Shown: positions 19,026 through 28,241, counted from the stretch's first letter. The stretch is DNA of 61,743 nucleotides from Cytophagales bacterium (GCA_020403045.1 JADBYK010000005.1:1-61743), one strand, 5' to 3'. Notes: generated from the sequence alone by a model not told the origin. Made by a program: numbers and translations.

Positions 19026-19420
19026 ATGCAAGCCGTCTTATCGTGCTGACGTTTACAGTCAGCGAGGAAAGTCCGGGCAACATAGAGCGCTGTACTTCCT
19101 AACGGGAAGGTCCCGTCCCGATAACAATCGGGACGGGGACAGAAAGTGCCACAGAAAATAAGTAGCCCTGATGCTTGCCGTCAGGGTGATAGTGAAAAGG
19201 TGGGGTAAGAGCTCACCGGTCTCGAAAGTGATTTCGAACGCATGGTAAACCTTACAGGTTGAAAGGCCAAATAAGCCCCGATCAACGGAGCGGCTCGTTC
19301 TTATCTGTGAAAGCAGGTATCGGGGTGGGTAGGCTGATAGATCCTGATGGCAACGTCAGGGCTAGATAAATGATAAGACCCCGACTTGTCGGGGACAGGA
19401 CCCGGCTTACAGGCTTGCAT
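19026..19420 (+). ncRNA. rnpB: RNase P RNA, bacterial type A
   Basis: The catalytic RNA of RNase P trims the 5' leader of tRNA precursors. The ends ATGCAAGCC and GGCTTGCAT pair to form helix P1. The conserved core pieces are present: GAGGAAAGTCCGGGC near the 5' end, ACAGAAA, GGTAAACC, and AGATAAATGATAAGACC near the 3' end. The loop segment with paired CCCGTCCCGAT and ATCGGGACGGG forms a strong hairpin. Length of about 395 bases fits type A RNAs. A T-rich stretch follows. Confidence 0.97.
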
Positions 19421-19527
19421 TATTTTTATTTTAGATTCTAAGAAGTAAGATTTTAGATTTTGCTTATCGATGACTTAAAATCTCACGTTTATCTCACATT
19501 TTAAATCTTCAAATCTTAAATCCACTT

Positions 19528-20688
19528 ATGCCCAAAGTACTATTAATTGAAGACGAAGCCAGCATCCGCTCGGTGCTCAAAGATATCCTCAAGGATCAAA
19601 AAGAACTGGGCTTAGTTGTTGATGAGGCCAAAGATGGTGCGGAAGGTTTGTCGAAATTGGAAAGTGAAAATTATGACTTAACTATTTGCGACATCAAGAT
19701 GCCAAAAATGGATGGCATGGAAGTGTTGCAAAAGGCAAAAGAAAAAGGAATTACCACCACGTTTGTGATGATCTCCGCTCACGGAAGCACTGAACTTGCT
19801 GTGGATGCTACCAAAATGGGTGCGTATGATTTTCTGCAAAAGCCACCTGACCTAAATCGTTTGCTTCTGACAGTACGCAATGCACTCGACAAGAATAAAC
19901 TGGTGAAAGAGGCAAAGTCATTGAAGAGAAAAGTCTCACACAAGTACGAAATGATTGGCCGCTCTGAAGCACTACAAGAGGTGATGACGCTGATTGAAAA
20001 AGTCGCGCCCACGGATGCCAGAGTGTTGATCACCGGACCCAACGGATCGGGAAAAGAATTAGTAGCCCGACAAATTCATGAAAAAAGTAACCGATCGAAA
20101 TTTGAGTTTGTAGAAGTAAATTGTGCCGCTATTCCTTCCGAGTTAATTGAAAGCGAGTTATTCGGACATGAAAAAGGCTCTTTCACTTCGGCCATCAAGC
20201 AGCGAATTGGAAAATTTGAGCAGGCAGAGAGCGGCACTTTATTTTTGGATGAAATCGGAGATATGACACTTTCCGCTCAGGCAAAAGTATTACGTGCTCT
20301 TCAGGAAAATAAAATTACACGAGTAGGTGGTGAGAAGGATACGATTGTAAACGTGCGCGTACTGGCTGCTACCAACAAAGACTTGAAAAAGGAAATTGCC
20401 GAGGGCAGATTCAGAGAGGATCTCTATCATCGTTTATCGGTGATTTTGATTAAGGTACCTTCGTTGGCCGAAAGAAAAGAAGACATACCCTTTTTGGTGG
20501 AAAAATTTCTAAACGATATCGCAACAGAAACAGGTGCCAAGAAAAAAGAAATAAACGCAGACGCTGTAAATGAGCTTGAAAAGCACCCTTGGACAGGTAA
20601 TATACGCGAACTTAGAAATGTGACAGAGAGACTAGTAATTATGGGTGAGCCAACAATCAGCCTGGAGGACGTAAGAAAGTACCTTTAA
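19528..20688 (+). CDS. Sigma-54-type response regulator without DNA-binding domain
   Basis: The 386-residue protein has a receiver domain (1-120; acidic pair E8-D9, phospho-acceptor D55) and an AAA+ sigma-54 interaction domain (about 145-385). Walker A reads GPNGSGKE, Walker B LFLDEIGDM. The sigma-54 contact loop, GAFTGA in most activators, reads GSFTSA. The protein stops right after the AAA+ lid (LEDVRKYL), so the usual Fis-type helix-turn-helix is absent. Such regulators may act on sigma-54 from solution, or may have left sigma-54 control. No histidine kinase is adjacent. The preceding 100 bases are a low-complexity stretch rich in AAATCT/AGATTT. Confidence 0.92.
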   Translation: MPKVLLIEDEASIRSVLKDILKDQKELGLVVDEAKDGAEGLSKLESENYDLTICDIKMPKMDGMEVLQKAKEKGITTTFVMISAHGSTELAVDATKMGAYDFLQKPPDLNRLLLTVRNALDKNKLVKEAKSLKRKVSHKYEMIGRSEALQEVMTLIEKVAPTDARVLITGPNGSGKELVARQIHEKSNRSKFEFVEVNCAAIPSELIESELFGHEKGSFTSAIKQRIGKFEQAESGTLFLDEIGDMTLSAQAKVLRALQENKITRVGGEKDTIVNVRVLAATNKDLKKEIAEGRFREDLYHRLSVILIKVPSLAERKEDIPFLVEKFLNDIATETGAKKKEINADAVNELEKHPWTGNIRELRNVTERLVIMGEPTISLEDVRKYL

Positions 20689-20691
20689 CAA

Positions 20692-20811
20692 TTAGATTCT
20701 GTTTTGTGGGACTGTTTTCTTCAACTCTTTCTTGCTGTAAGTAGGGCAAGTGTATTGGCTGCACGCAGATAGAAAAGATACAAGTAACACAAAAGCTAAG
20801 ATTTTTTTCAT
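20692..20811 (-). CDS. Small lipoprotein, 39 residues
   Basis: An ATG-started frame of 39 residues encodes a complete lipoprotein signal (MKKILAFVLLVSFLSAC) followed by SQYTCPTYSKKE and a basic tail. Short lipoproteins with a C-P-T-Y motif just after the lipid-modified Cys are common in Bacteroidetes. It is convergent with the response regulator gene, three bases away. Function unknown; the intact signal and motif argue that it is real. Confidence 0.65.
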   Translation of the reverse strand: MKKILAFVLLVSFLSACSQYTCPTYSKKELKKTVPQNRI

Positions 20812-20901
20812 GGTTTTGGCTTTGGATATTGCAAAAATAGGATTCTTTTTATTCGAAACAAATTTAAACGATGTAAAAAGGCGGTTTAACGAGTGTAACG
20901 T

Positions 20902-21909
20902 TCACCCAACCAAAAGATTACATCCCCTCACATCGCTATTGTCTATTCTTCCAAGTACCTCAAAGTAACCGTTTTGGTTTATTTTACCTAAATCTTGAGT
21001 TTCAATAAAAGCGCAGGAATGGGCGTTGGCTAAATCAATAATATTTATTCCCCCTGCTTTGCCCGGAACAACTGTGGAGAAGGGGTCATTGATCTCGCGG
21101 ATATCAATTTTCATCCAGGGCGGGGTTGCATAGACCCCGTTCCCCATCGAGTAAGCTTGAGACATTAACTCAGTCATTCCATATTCAGAGCCAATTTGCG
21201 CCACATTGAAGCGTTGGCACAAAAAGCTATGCAGTTCCTCTCGAATCCATTCTTTGCGCCTGCCTTTCATACCTCCTGTCTCAATCAAGGTGCAATGGCT
21301 CAAGTCGACCTCAAATTTTTCAGCCAAATCCAGCAACGCAAAAGAAACGCCCCACAAAATGACTTTTTTTCTACTCTTCCGTAGTGCCTCTAACTTTGTC
21401 AATAACTCTTCTTGATTGTGCAGGTAAAAGCCAGAATGCTCCGATTGAGTTTGGTCAATAAAGTGCCTGATCATCGCAATCAACGAAGAACCTTCGCGCT
21501 CTAAATAAGAGGGGAGTAACGCTAAAATAGCACAGTCCTTCAACGGGCCGAAATGGCGCTCAAAGGTCAACTCAGCGTGGGAAAGGTAGAATGGCAAGCT
21601 CCAAACAAGATGCCGACTTGTAGTTGCTCCCGTTGTGCCGCTGCTTGAAAATTCTACCTCCGGTTTCCACTCTCCGGCAACCACTTGTTGCGTTTTAAAA
21701 AATTCAATAGGCAAAAACGGTATTTGCTGAATTGACGTTATCTTTGTGTAATCCAGCTGTAAATTTTTCAGATAGGCATTGTACACCCTATTGTTCTCGA
21801 CCTGGAATTGAAATAGGGACAGCGCAATATCTCCAAAGTTGTGTTCGTTAATGGTTGAAAGTGAAGACGTAAACTGTTGGATGGAAGGCAAAGGAAAAAC
21901 TTTAGACAA
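20902..21909 (-). CDS. LuxE/PaaK-like acyl-protein synthetase family protein
   Basis: The 335-residue protein resembles LuxE, the adenylating subunit of fatty acid reductase, and the related AMP-forming enzymes. Visible blocks are FLPIEFFKTQQV, FSSSGTTGATTSRH (the nucleotide-binding Ser/Thr/Gly loop), LIETGGMKGRR and IGSEYGMTELMSQAYS. It lacks luxCDAB neighbours, so light production is not implied; in Bacteroidetes such proteins are often near lipid or aryl-polyene genes. The best start is TTG at 21909, as no ATG lies near the conserved N-terminus. It is divergent from a lipoprotein gene nine bases away. Confidence 0.85.
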   Translation of the reverse strand: MSKVFPLPSIQQFTSSLSTINEHNFGDIALSLFQFQVENNRVYNAYLKNLQLDYTKITSIQQIPFLPIEFFKTQQVVAGEWKPEVEFSSSGTTGATTSRHLVWSLPFYLSHAELTFERHFGPLKDCAILALLPSYLEREGSSLIAMIRHFIDQTQSEHSGFYLHNQEELLTKLEALRKSRKKVILWGVSFALLDLAEKFEVDLSHCTLIETGGMKGRRKEWIREELHSFLCQRFNVAQIGSEYGMTELMSQAYSMGNGVYATPPWMKIDIREINDPFSTVVPGKAGGINIIDLANAHSCAFIETQDLGKINQNGYFEVLGRIDNSDVRGCNLLVG

Positions 21910-21918
21910 ATTTAGAAA

Positions 21919-22662
21919 ATGAGATCAATAAGTAACTTCGCTTTTGCAGTATTGTCCGTTTCTATTATGGGTGGATGCTTCAATGCTCCTACTTATCCAA
22001 TAGGTCCGCAAATTGAAATTCTAAATGATGAGATATGCTTTTTAAAATCCACTAAAGTAGACGTGCAAGATGAGCTGGTTGTTAGTCTAAAGTTTAAAGA
22101 CGGAGACGGAGATCTCGGGCTCGCTCAGCGGGACACGGTTGGCAAATATGTATTTAGAAATTTTTTTACATTTCAAAATAAGTTAGTCACATACAAAACG
22201 AAAAAACTTAACCCAACGCTTCAGGGAACTAATGGACAACCTCTACCTGATTATGTTTCGCCCTTTAACTGTAAAAATTGGACAGTTGAACGAGTAGGGG
22301 GAGTCCGAGATACATTTTATGTTGAGTATAACGAATATTATTTTAATATTTTCGTTGATATAGAAACTCAAAATCAAGATGGTTCTTTTACAAAGTTTGA
22401 TCCAGCAGCTTATTTTCAACCACCAAGCTGCGACACAAAAGGGTTTAACGGGCGGTTTCCGGTGTTATCAAAAGATCCAAGTAAGAGCAATCCCCTGGAC
22501 GGAAAGATGACTTATTCTATGAGGTCTTTTGGGTTAGACTTTCTATTTAGCACAAAAACCTTGAGACTTAAAATCAGTATAGTGGATAAAGCCTTAAATA
22601 AAAGTAATGTAGTTGAGTCAAAGACATTCACTCTTCAATCAGTTAAAAAGTGTAGTCAGTAG
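21919..22662 (+). CDS. Lipoprotein of unknown function
   Basis: The 247-residue product has a lipoprotein signal ending SIMGGC (Cys20). The mature part starts with a beta-rich domain containing the acidic loop KFKDGDGDLGL, a likely calcium-binding turn seen in several Bacteroidetes lipoproteins, and continues with beta strands. No enzyme motif is seen. It converges on the E1 gene. Confidence 0.75.
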   Translation: MRSISNFAFAVLSVSIMGGCFNAPTYPIGPQIEILNDEICFLKSTKVDVQDELVVSLKFKDGDGDLGLAQRDTVGKYVFRNFFTFQNKLVTYKTKKLNPTLQGTNGQPLPDYVSPFNCKNWTVERVGGVRDTFYVEYNEYYFNIFVDIETQNQDGSFTKFDPAAYFQPPSCDTKGFNGRFPVLSKDPSKSNPLDGKMTYSMRSFGLDFLFSTKTLRLKISIVDKALNKSNVVESKTFTLQSVKKCSQ

Positions 22663-22702
22663 TATAGAATTTGTTGTAGGATTACTCCTTATCTAATAAA
22701 AC

Positions 22703-25078
22703 CTAGTAAACAGAAGGAAATCTATCAGGAAACGCCTCGCTTACTAATTCATACACCTTGTCAAAAATCTCTTCGGGATTGGGTTTTGAAAAATAATCGC
22801 CATCAGAGCCATAAGCAGGCCGGTGTTCTTTGGCAGCGATAGTCAATGGAGCAGAATCCAAATAGCGGTAGGCCTTTTGAACTTCTAACACCTGATGCAT
22901 CATGAACGCGGTGGCACCGCCAGGCACATCTTCATCGGCAAACACCACGCGGTTGGTTTTTTTCACTGATTCTAAAATAGTATGATTGACATCAAACGGC
23001 AACAACGTCTGCACATCTATCACTTCACACGAAATACCTTTCTCTTCCAATTCGGCTACGCCCTCTAAAACGATTCGACACATCGATCCGTAGGTAACAA
23101 TGGTTACATCGGTACCCTCTTTCAATACTTCAGGCACCCCCAACGGTACGGTAAACTCACCAATATTATCAGGCAATTTCTCCTTTAATCGATAGCCATT
23201 TAGACATTCGATAATCAGTGCCGGATCATCGGATTTTAAAAGCGTGTTATAAAAGCCAGCGGCCTGCACCATGTTGCGAGGTACCAGCACATACATGCCA
23301 CGAAGACTATTCAGAATCATGCCCATGGGCGATCCTGCATGCCACACGCCTTCCAATCGATGACCACGTGTGCGCACAATGAGTGGCGCCTTTTGCCCGC
23401 CTTTCGTGCGATATTGTAAGTTGGCCAAATCATCACTTAGTATTTGAATGGCATATAACAAGTAATCTAAGTATTGAACTTCGGCAATAGGACGTAAACC
23501 GCGCAAAGCGAGACCTATCCCCTGCCCCACTATTGTACATTCCCTAATGCCGGTGTCGGTCACGCGCAACTCTCCAAACTTTTCTTGCAATCCTGCAAAG
23601 CCTTGATTCACATCGCCAATTTTTCCGACATCTTCACCAAAGGCTAATACTCTGGGATCTCGCTCCAGGGCTGCAGCAAAACATGCACGTAGCACCTCTC
23701 TTCCATCGACTAAAGAAGATTTTTCTGAGTAGACAGGCGCTATTCCTTTGACACCTAACGAAGACCATTCGGACGCGCTATGCAAATAAGAATTATACCG
23801 ATCTTCATTTTCAATCGCCACTTTTTCAAGCCATTCTACCAGTTGCGGTTTTACAGTGCACTGCTTTCCAATCAAAAAGCGCATGGCCGCTTTTGCCGCT
23901 TTCACGGCATCATAACGAACAGGATTGATGGTCTTTGTAAGTATAGATAAGAAATCAGTTAGATGAGGATGTTCGGTTGACGCTTGCTCCAACAATCGTA
24001 CGAGTGTTTCCTGATCTTCCAGTATCCCTTGATTAAAAGCCTTCCACGATTCGTCTTTTATTTTTTTGGCATTTGCTTTTGCCCTTTTTTCAATCTCATC
24101 CAGTTCGGGGGAGGTACTAATGCCTTGTTCAATAATCCATTCGCGCATTTTAGCAATGCAATCGTACTGTGTCTCCCAATTTAACCTTTCCTTTGTTTTA
24201 TATCTTTCGTGTGATCCTGAAGTGGAGTGCCCTTGCGGTTGCGTCATCTCCACCACATGCACAATGACAGGCACATGTTCTTCGCGGCAGACTTTTTCTG
24301 CTTTCGCATACACTTTGCAAAGTTCCTCATAGTCCCATCCTTTGGCCGTAAAAAGTTCGTACCCTTTGTCTTTCTTGTCGCGCTGAAAGCCAGCTAAAAT
24401 CTTAGAGATACTGCCCTTGGTGGTTTGATATTCTTTAGGAACAGAAATTCCGTATTCATCATCCCAAATAGAAACCAACATAGGAACTTGCAAAACGCCC
24501 GCTGCATTGATGGCTTCAAAAAACATCCCTTCAGACGTAGATGCGTTGCCAATCGTGCCAAATGCAATTTCGTTTCCGTTGGTGCTGAGATTTGAAAATG
24601 ACGAAAGAGAAGGATTATTTCGAAATAACTTGGAAGCATACGCCAGACCTACCAGCCTTGGCATTTGTGCGGCCGTAGGAGAAATATCTGCACTGCTATT
24701 TTTTAGCTGAGCAATGTTTTTCAACTCACCTCGATCATCCAACATACGGGTGGCGAAATGTCCGTTCATCAATCTCCCGGCAGAGGCGGGGTCTGCATGA
24801 ACATCGGTGTGTGCGTATAACTGAGCGAAATAGTGGTGAAGTGTCATCTCACCAATTGCCAGCATAAATGTTTGGTCGCGATAATAACCTGCACGATGAT
24901 CTCCATTGCGAAACACTTTAGCCATCGCAATTTGAGCCACCTCTTTTCCATCGCCAAAGATTCCAAACTTGGCCTTACCCATGAAGACTTCCTTCCGCCC
25001 CAACAAACTGGCCTCACGGCTTTCGCACACGAGTTGGTAGTCGGCCAGCACTTCAGCTGCCTTTGTAGCTGATACCAT
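22703..25078 (-). CDS. Fused alpha/beta E1 component of a 2-oxoacid dehydrogenase
   Basis: This 791-residue enzyme joins the two E1 subunits, normally separate, in one chain. Residues to about 400 are the thiamine-diphosphate-binding alpha part (GNASTSEGMFFEAINAAGVLQVPMLV region, then HSTSGSHERYK). From about 460 the beta part follows (LAFGEDVGKIGDVNQGFAGL, RTRGHRLEGVWHAGSP, FADEDVPGG). It decarboxylates a branched-chain 2-oxoacid or pyruvate and passes the acyl group to lipoyl-E2; the branched-chain type is more likely. No E2 or E3 gene is adjacent. The ATG at 25078 is preferred to a TTG nine codons upstream. A strong Bacteroidetes promoter lies 47-78 bases upstream. Confidence 0.92.
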   Translation of the reverse strand: MVSATKAAEVLADYQLVCESREASLLGRKEVFMGKAKFGIFGDGKEVAQIAMAKVFRNGDHRAGYYRDQTFMLAIGEMTLHHYFAQLYAHTDVHADPASAGRLMNGHFATRMLDDRGELKNIAQLKNSSADISPTAAQMPRLVGLAYASKLFRNNPSLSSFSNLSTNGNEIAFGTIGNASTSEGMFFEAINAAGVLQVPMLVSIWDDEYGISVPKEYQTTKGSISKILAGFQRDKKDKGYELFTAKGWDYEELCKVYAKAEKVCREEHVPVIVHVVEMTQPQGHSTSGSHERYKTKERLNWETQYDCIAKMREWIIEQGISTSPELDEIEKRAKANAKKIKDESWKAFNQGILEDQETLVRLLEQASTEHPHLTDFLSILTKTINPVRYDAVKAAKAAMRFLIGKQCTVKPQLVEWLEKVAIENEDRYNSYLHSASEWSSLGVKGIAPVYSEKSSLVDGREVLRACFAAALERDPRVLAFGEDVGKIGDVNQGFAGLQEKFGELRVTDTGIRECTIVGQGIGLALRGLRPIAEVQYLDYLLYAIQILSDDLANLQYRTKGGQKAPLIVRTRGHRLEGVWHAGSPMGMILNSLRGMYVLVPRNMVQAAGFYNTLLKSDDPALIIECLNGYRLKEKLPDNIGEFTVPLGVPEVLKEGTDVTIVTYGSMCRIVLEGVAELEEKGISCEVIDVQTLLPFDVNHTILESVKKTNRVVFADEDVPGGATAFMMHQVLEVQKAYRYLDSAPLTIAAKEHRPAYGSDGDYFSKPNPEEIFDKVYELVSEAFPDRFPSVY

Positions 25079-25124
25079 AGGAAAATCAGTTTTTGCGTAG
25101 CTCAAACGTGTGCAATTTATTTTT

Positions 25125-25156
25125 CAAAAGTAGAGAAAAACCAACGAGGGTTCAAA
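25125..25156 (-). promoter_or_regulatory. Promoter of the fused E1 gene
   Basis: On the minus strand TTTG (complement 25153-25156) is followed by 20 bases and then TACTTTTG (complement 25125-25132), matching the Bacteroidetes consensus TTTG-N19-21-TAnnTTTG. The predicted start of transcription near 25118 gives a leader of about 40 bases before the ATG at 25078. Confidence 0.75.
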
Positions 25157-25194
25157 GAAGCAAAAATTGACCAAATAAAATAATGACAATCAAT

Positions 25195-25554
25195 CTATAC
25201 TCGAAAGAATTTCACCCAGTCACCTTCATTCACCTTAGGATAATTTGCTTTTTCCTTGAACAGATAAATCGTCACTGACTGCTCTTCTATTACAATTGTT
25301 TCTTTGTGGTAACCATAACCATGTTCGAGTTGATCGATCTGCATTCGTACTTCTGCATTCTCAATTTCAAAAACCTCCACCAGTATTTTATCAACTGACT
25401 CATCCGTTCTGATCGCAAATGGAAAATCACCAAACGAATACATCTCATACCCTTTTATCCAGGCGCTAAATCTATACTTCAAAAAGGAAGCATATGCCAT
25501 GTGATTTGATAAGCCAAATCGAAACGATCCATAGAATGCAAACAGGTTTTTCAT
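25195..25554 (-). CDS. Gamma-glutamylcyclotransferase-like (AIG2 family) protein
   Basis: The 119-residue protein begins with FAFYGSFRFG, the glycine-rich substrate loop of the gamma-glutamylcyclotransferase fold (usually YGSLR), and has the acidic residue expected near the middle (IDQLEHGYGYHKETI). Family members release 5-oxoproline from gamma-glutamyl peptides or amines. The natural substrate cannot be told. It reads in the same direction as the E1 gene but that gene has its own promoter. Confidence 0.85.
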   Translation of the reverse strand: MKNLFAFYGSFRFGLSNHMAYASFLKYRFSAWIKGYEMYSFGDFPFAIRTDESVDKILVEVFEIENAEVRMQIDQLEHGYGYHKETIVIEEQSVTIYLFKEKANYPKVNEGDWVKFFRV

Positions 25555-25663
25555 TCACTTTTAGTGTTATAGTAGCCCACAAAAATTCAGGGCTGGAATT
25601 TATAATTAGGCGATCTCGAAAGTTCTGCAATTCCTTCAATGTTGCAAACTGAATGGGAAGCTA

Positions 25664-25694
25664 TTGATGCTCCCAATTATAGCACGTATATTTG
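25664..25694 (+). promoter_or_regulatory. Promoter of alanine dehydrogenase gene
   Basis: TTG (25664-25666), a spacer of exactly 20 bases, and TATATTTG (25687-25694) match the Bacteroidetes promoter pattern. Transcription would start near 25700, about 40 bases before the ald ATG. The geometry is identical to that of the E1 promoter. Confidence 0.75.
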
Positions 25695-25740
25695 CGCACT
25701 CGTTTGAAAATCAGGAAATAGACACTTTAATCCCATTAAT

Positions 25741-26856
25741 ATGATCATCGGAGTTCCCAAAGAAATCAAAAACAACGAAAATCGCGTAGCGCTAACGCCT
25801 GCAGGTGCAGCCGAGCTTTCCAAGCGTGGCCACACCGTAAATATGCAAACCAAGGCGGGAGAAGGCAGCGGCTTTAGTGATGAAGAGTACAAAAATGCGG
25901 GGGCAAAAATACTTTCTACTGCACAAGAAGTTTTTGCCGTTGCAGAGATGATCATGAAAGTAAAAGAACCGATTGAGCAAGAATACAGCTTGATTAGAAA
26001 GGATCAACTGGTGTTTACCTATTTCCACTTTGCGTCTTATGAGCCGTTGCTCCACGCGATGGTGAAAACAGAATCTGTTTGCCTCGCTTACGAAACCGTT
26101 GAGCGCCTTGACGGAAGTTTGCCTTTGCTGATTCCGATGAGTGAAGTGGCAGGCAGAATGTCTATTCAAGAAGGTGCGAAATACTTAGAGAAGCCTCTTA
26201 AAGGAAGAGGAATCTTATTAGGTGGTGTACCCGGAGTGATGCCAGCTAAAGTATTGATCTTAGGAGGTGGCGTAGTGGGAACGAACGCAGCAAAGATGGC
26301 CGCAGGGATGGGTGCAGATGTTATTATCACCGATGTGAACATTAATCGCTTGCGTTATTTAGATGACGTGATGCCAAAAAATGTGCATACGATGGTATCC
26401 AACGAATATGTACTACGTGAATTGGTGAAGACACACGATCTGATTATCGGTGGTGTGCTCGTACCGGGCGCTAAAGCTCCGAAGCTAATTACCCGCGACA
26501 TGCTAAAGACGATGCGACCCGGAACTGTGCTGGTAGACGTAGCGGTCGATCAAGGGGGCTGCATAGAAACGTGCAGACCTACTACTCACGAAGATCCTAC
26601 TTACATTATTGATGATGTAGTTCATTATTGCGTGGCCAACATGCCTGGTGCAGTGCCATATACTTCAACGCTGGCATTGACCAACGCAACACTGCCTTAT
26701 GCCATAAAATTAGCAACACAAGGATGGAAAAAAGCGTGTGCAGAGAATCTTGATTTGAAAAAAGGGTTGAACGTAATCAATGGCAAGGTGGTGTACAAAG
26801 CGGTAGCAGATGCTTTCAACACTCCTTATTCGGACGTGAAGGAGTTTTTGGCATAA
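25741..26856 (+). CDS. ald: Alanine dehydrogenase
   Basis: The enzyme interconverts L-alanine and pyruvate with NAD(H) and ammonium. The 371-residue length and motifs are typical: MIIGVPKEIKNNENRVALTP at the N-terminus with the substrate-binding Arg, FTYFHFAS, then the Rossmann loop LGGGVVGTNAAKMAAGMGA near residue 172, and DVAVDQGGCIETCRPT near 269. The AlaDH/PNT N- and C-terminal domains are both complete. The gene is monocistronic with a good promoter. Confidence 0.97.
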   Translation: MIIGVPKEIKNNENRVALTPAGAAELSKRGHTVNMQTKAGEGSGFSDEEYKNAGAKILSTAQEVFAVAEMIMKVKEPIEQEYSLIRKDQLVFTYFHFASYEPLLHAMVKTESVCLAYETVERLDGSLPLLIPMSEVAGRMSIQEGAKYLEKPLKGRGILLGGVPGVMPAKVLILGGGVVGTNAAKMAAGMGADVIITDVNINRLRYLDDVMPKNVHTMVSNEYVLRELVKTHDLIIGGVLVPGAKAPKLITRDMLKTMRPGTVLVDVAVDQGGCIETCRPTTHEDPTYIIDDVVHYCVANMPGAVPYTSTLALTNATLPYAIKLATQGWKKACAENLDLKKGLNVINGKVVYKAVADAFNTPYSDVKEFLA

Positions 26857-26968
26857 AAAAGATACTGGGCACGCTTCGCGTAAATTTTCTTTGCGCCCTT
26901 TGCGGTTAAAAATTTAGATGCAGAGGACGCTGAGATTCGCAGAGGAAAATCAAATTCTATTGTTAATT

Positions 26969-27793
26969 ATGAGAACCCACTTTCTCTTTTTATTCATTTG
27001 CATTAGTTGTTCTTCTCATGCGCAAAAGAAAGATATCAAAACAAAAATTTATCCTGACGAAAAGTTAGTCACTGAAAAGTACTTGACCAATGGAGCTCAC
27101 AAATACAACTATTTCTCACGCGAGTGGCAAATATATTTGGATTCCGCGATTCAAATGAACCCGACCGTTGCCTATTACTATCAGCAAAAAGCGATGCCAC
27201 TTTTTAAACAGAGAAAGTATGAGACAGGAATGCCCTTTTTGAATAAAGCGGTACAACTTGATTCGCTTCAGTACATCGACTACCAAGCCTTCATGAAATG
27301 TATCTTCTCTAAAGATTATTCTGGTGCGATCAAAGACTTCAGCCTCTCCAAAAAAATAAAAGGTGAGTTCGCCCATGTGATGGATCATTCGTATGATTTT
27401 TATACCGGGCTTTGTTATTTACAGCTTAACGATTTCAAAAAGGCTGTTGACCACATAACGCGAAGCATTGAGTACACTAAAAAGACGAGTGGGAATAGCT
27501 GGGTGCATTACCTTGATTTGTTCTATTTGGGAATTGCCTATATGGAACTACAAAATTACCAAGAGGCGATAAAATTCTTTGATCAATCGCTGGCTGTTTA
27601 TACCAATTTCTCTGATGCAGAGTATTACAAAGCCCTTTCAGTAGCTAAACTGGCCAAGTTTGATGAGGCAACTGAGTTATTGAAACAAAGTGCTGCCCAT
27701 TTTAAACAAGGTTACACGATCAACGAGGATAATGTGTACTATGAAAAATATCCCTATCAGGTATACCCCTACTTTTTTCCAAAAGCAAACTAA
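26969..27793 (+). CDS. Exported tetratricopeptide-repeat protein
   Basis: The 274-residue product has a signal peptide that may be a lipoprotein signal (FLFLFICISCSSHAQ). The rest is a run of helical TPR units (PTVAYYYQQKAMPLFKQRKYETG, LDLFYLGIAYMELQNYQEAIKFFDQ, FSDAEYYKALSVAKLAKFDEA). TPRs bind partner proteins. The ATG at 26969 gives the signal peptide; an earlier in-frame ATG would precede it with 17 unlikely residues. The 5' region is a short degenerate sequence with TTTGCGCCCTTTGCGG. Confidence 0.8.
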   Translation: MRTHFLFLFICISCSSHAQKKDIKTKIYPDEKLVTEKYLTNGAHKYNYFSREWQIYLDSAIQMNPTVAYYYQQKAMPLFKQRKYETGMPFLNKAVQLDSLQYIDYQAFMKCIFSKDYSGAIKDFSLSKKIKGEFAHVMDHSYDFYTGLCYLQLNDFKKAVDHITRSIEYTKKTSGNSWVHYLDLFYLGIAYMELQNYQEAIKFFDQSLAVYTNFSDAEYYKALSVAKLAKFDEATELLKQSAAHFKQGYTINEDNVYYEKYPYQVYPYFFPKAN

Positions 27794-27797
27794 AAAG

Positions 27798-28241
27798 TTA
27801 CCCGAATTCCGGAAACACTTCTAAAAACGAAGCCTTTTCTCCTTCTTTAGCTGCTTCGCAGCAGAAGTGCATTCTGCCATTGGAGACGGCAATGTATTTC
27901 GCGTTCACCGTCATGTTATAAACCGCTACTTGATTGAATGCATTTTGGCTCAACCGGATATCAGCTGATTTACATTCGACCAACATCCACGGTTTTCCAT
28001 CTCTGTCAAAAATCAGAATATCTGATCGCTTTTGAAGTTTGTTGTAAGTGAGACTGCTCTCAATTCGAAAAAGTGATTTGGGGTATTTTAATTCATGGAT
28101 CAAAAAGTGAATAAAATGTTGGCGCACCCACTCTTCGGGTGTTAAAACCACATACTTTTTCCGAATCATGTCAAAAATCCATACTTTGCCTTCCTCTTTT
28201 TTGAGCTTCGCATCGATTTCCGGAAGGTTTAATTTTTGCAT
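27798..28241 (-). CDS. HsdR N-terminal-like (PD-(D/E)XK) domain protein
   Basis: The 147-residue protein is a stand-alone nuclease-like domain of the type I restriction HsdR N-terminal kind. The catalytic pattern is visible: RSDILIFDRDGKPWMLVECK, with Asp, Glu and Lys in the right spacing. There are no hsdM or hsdS genes, helicase domain or other defence genes nearby, so it is not a restriction system. Such orphans are widespread in Bacteroidetes and their role is unknown. Confidence 0.85.
   Translation of the reverse strand: MQKLNLPEIDAKLKKEEGKVWIFDMIRKKYVVLTPEEWVRQHFIHFLIHELKYPKSLFRIESSLTYNKLQKRSDILIFDRDGKPWMLVECKSADIRLSQNAFNQVAVYNMTVNAKYIAVSNGRMHFCCEAAKEGEKASFLEVFPEFG

Noticed and set aside
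20902-21909. LuxE-like gene as a bioluminescence locus
   Set aside because: No luxA, luxB, luxC or luxD neighbours; the family is wider than light production.
26860-26960. CTTTGCGCCCTTTGCGG-like degenerate repeat ahead of the TPR gene
   Set aside because: It resembles dispersed low-complexity sequences seen in many bacteria, but only one instance is visible here, so no repeat claim is made.
27798-28241. HsdR-like domain as a sign of a restriction system
   Set aside because: No methylase, specificity or helicase gene nearby; stand-alone forms are ordinary in Bacteroidetes.
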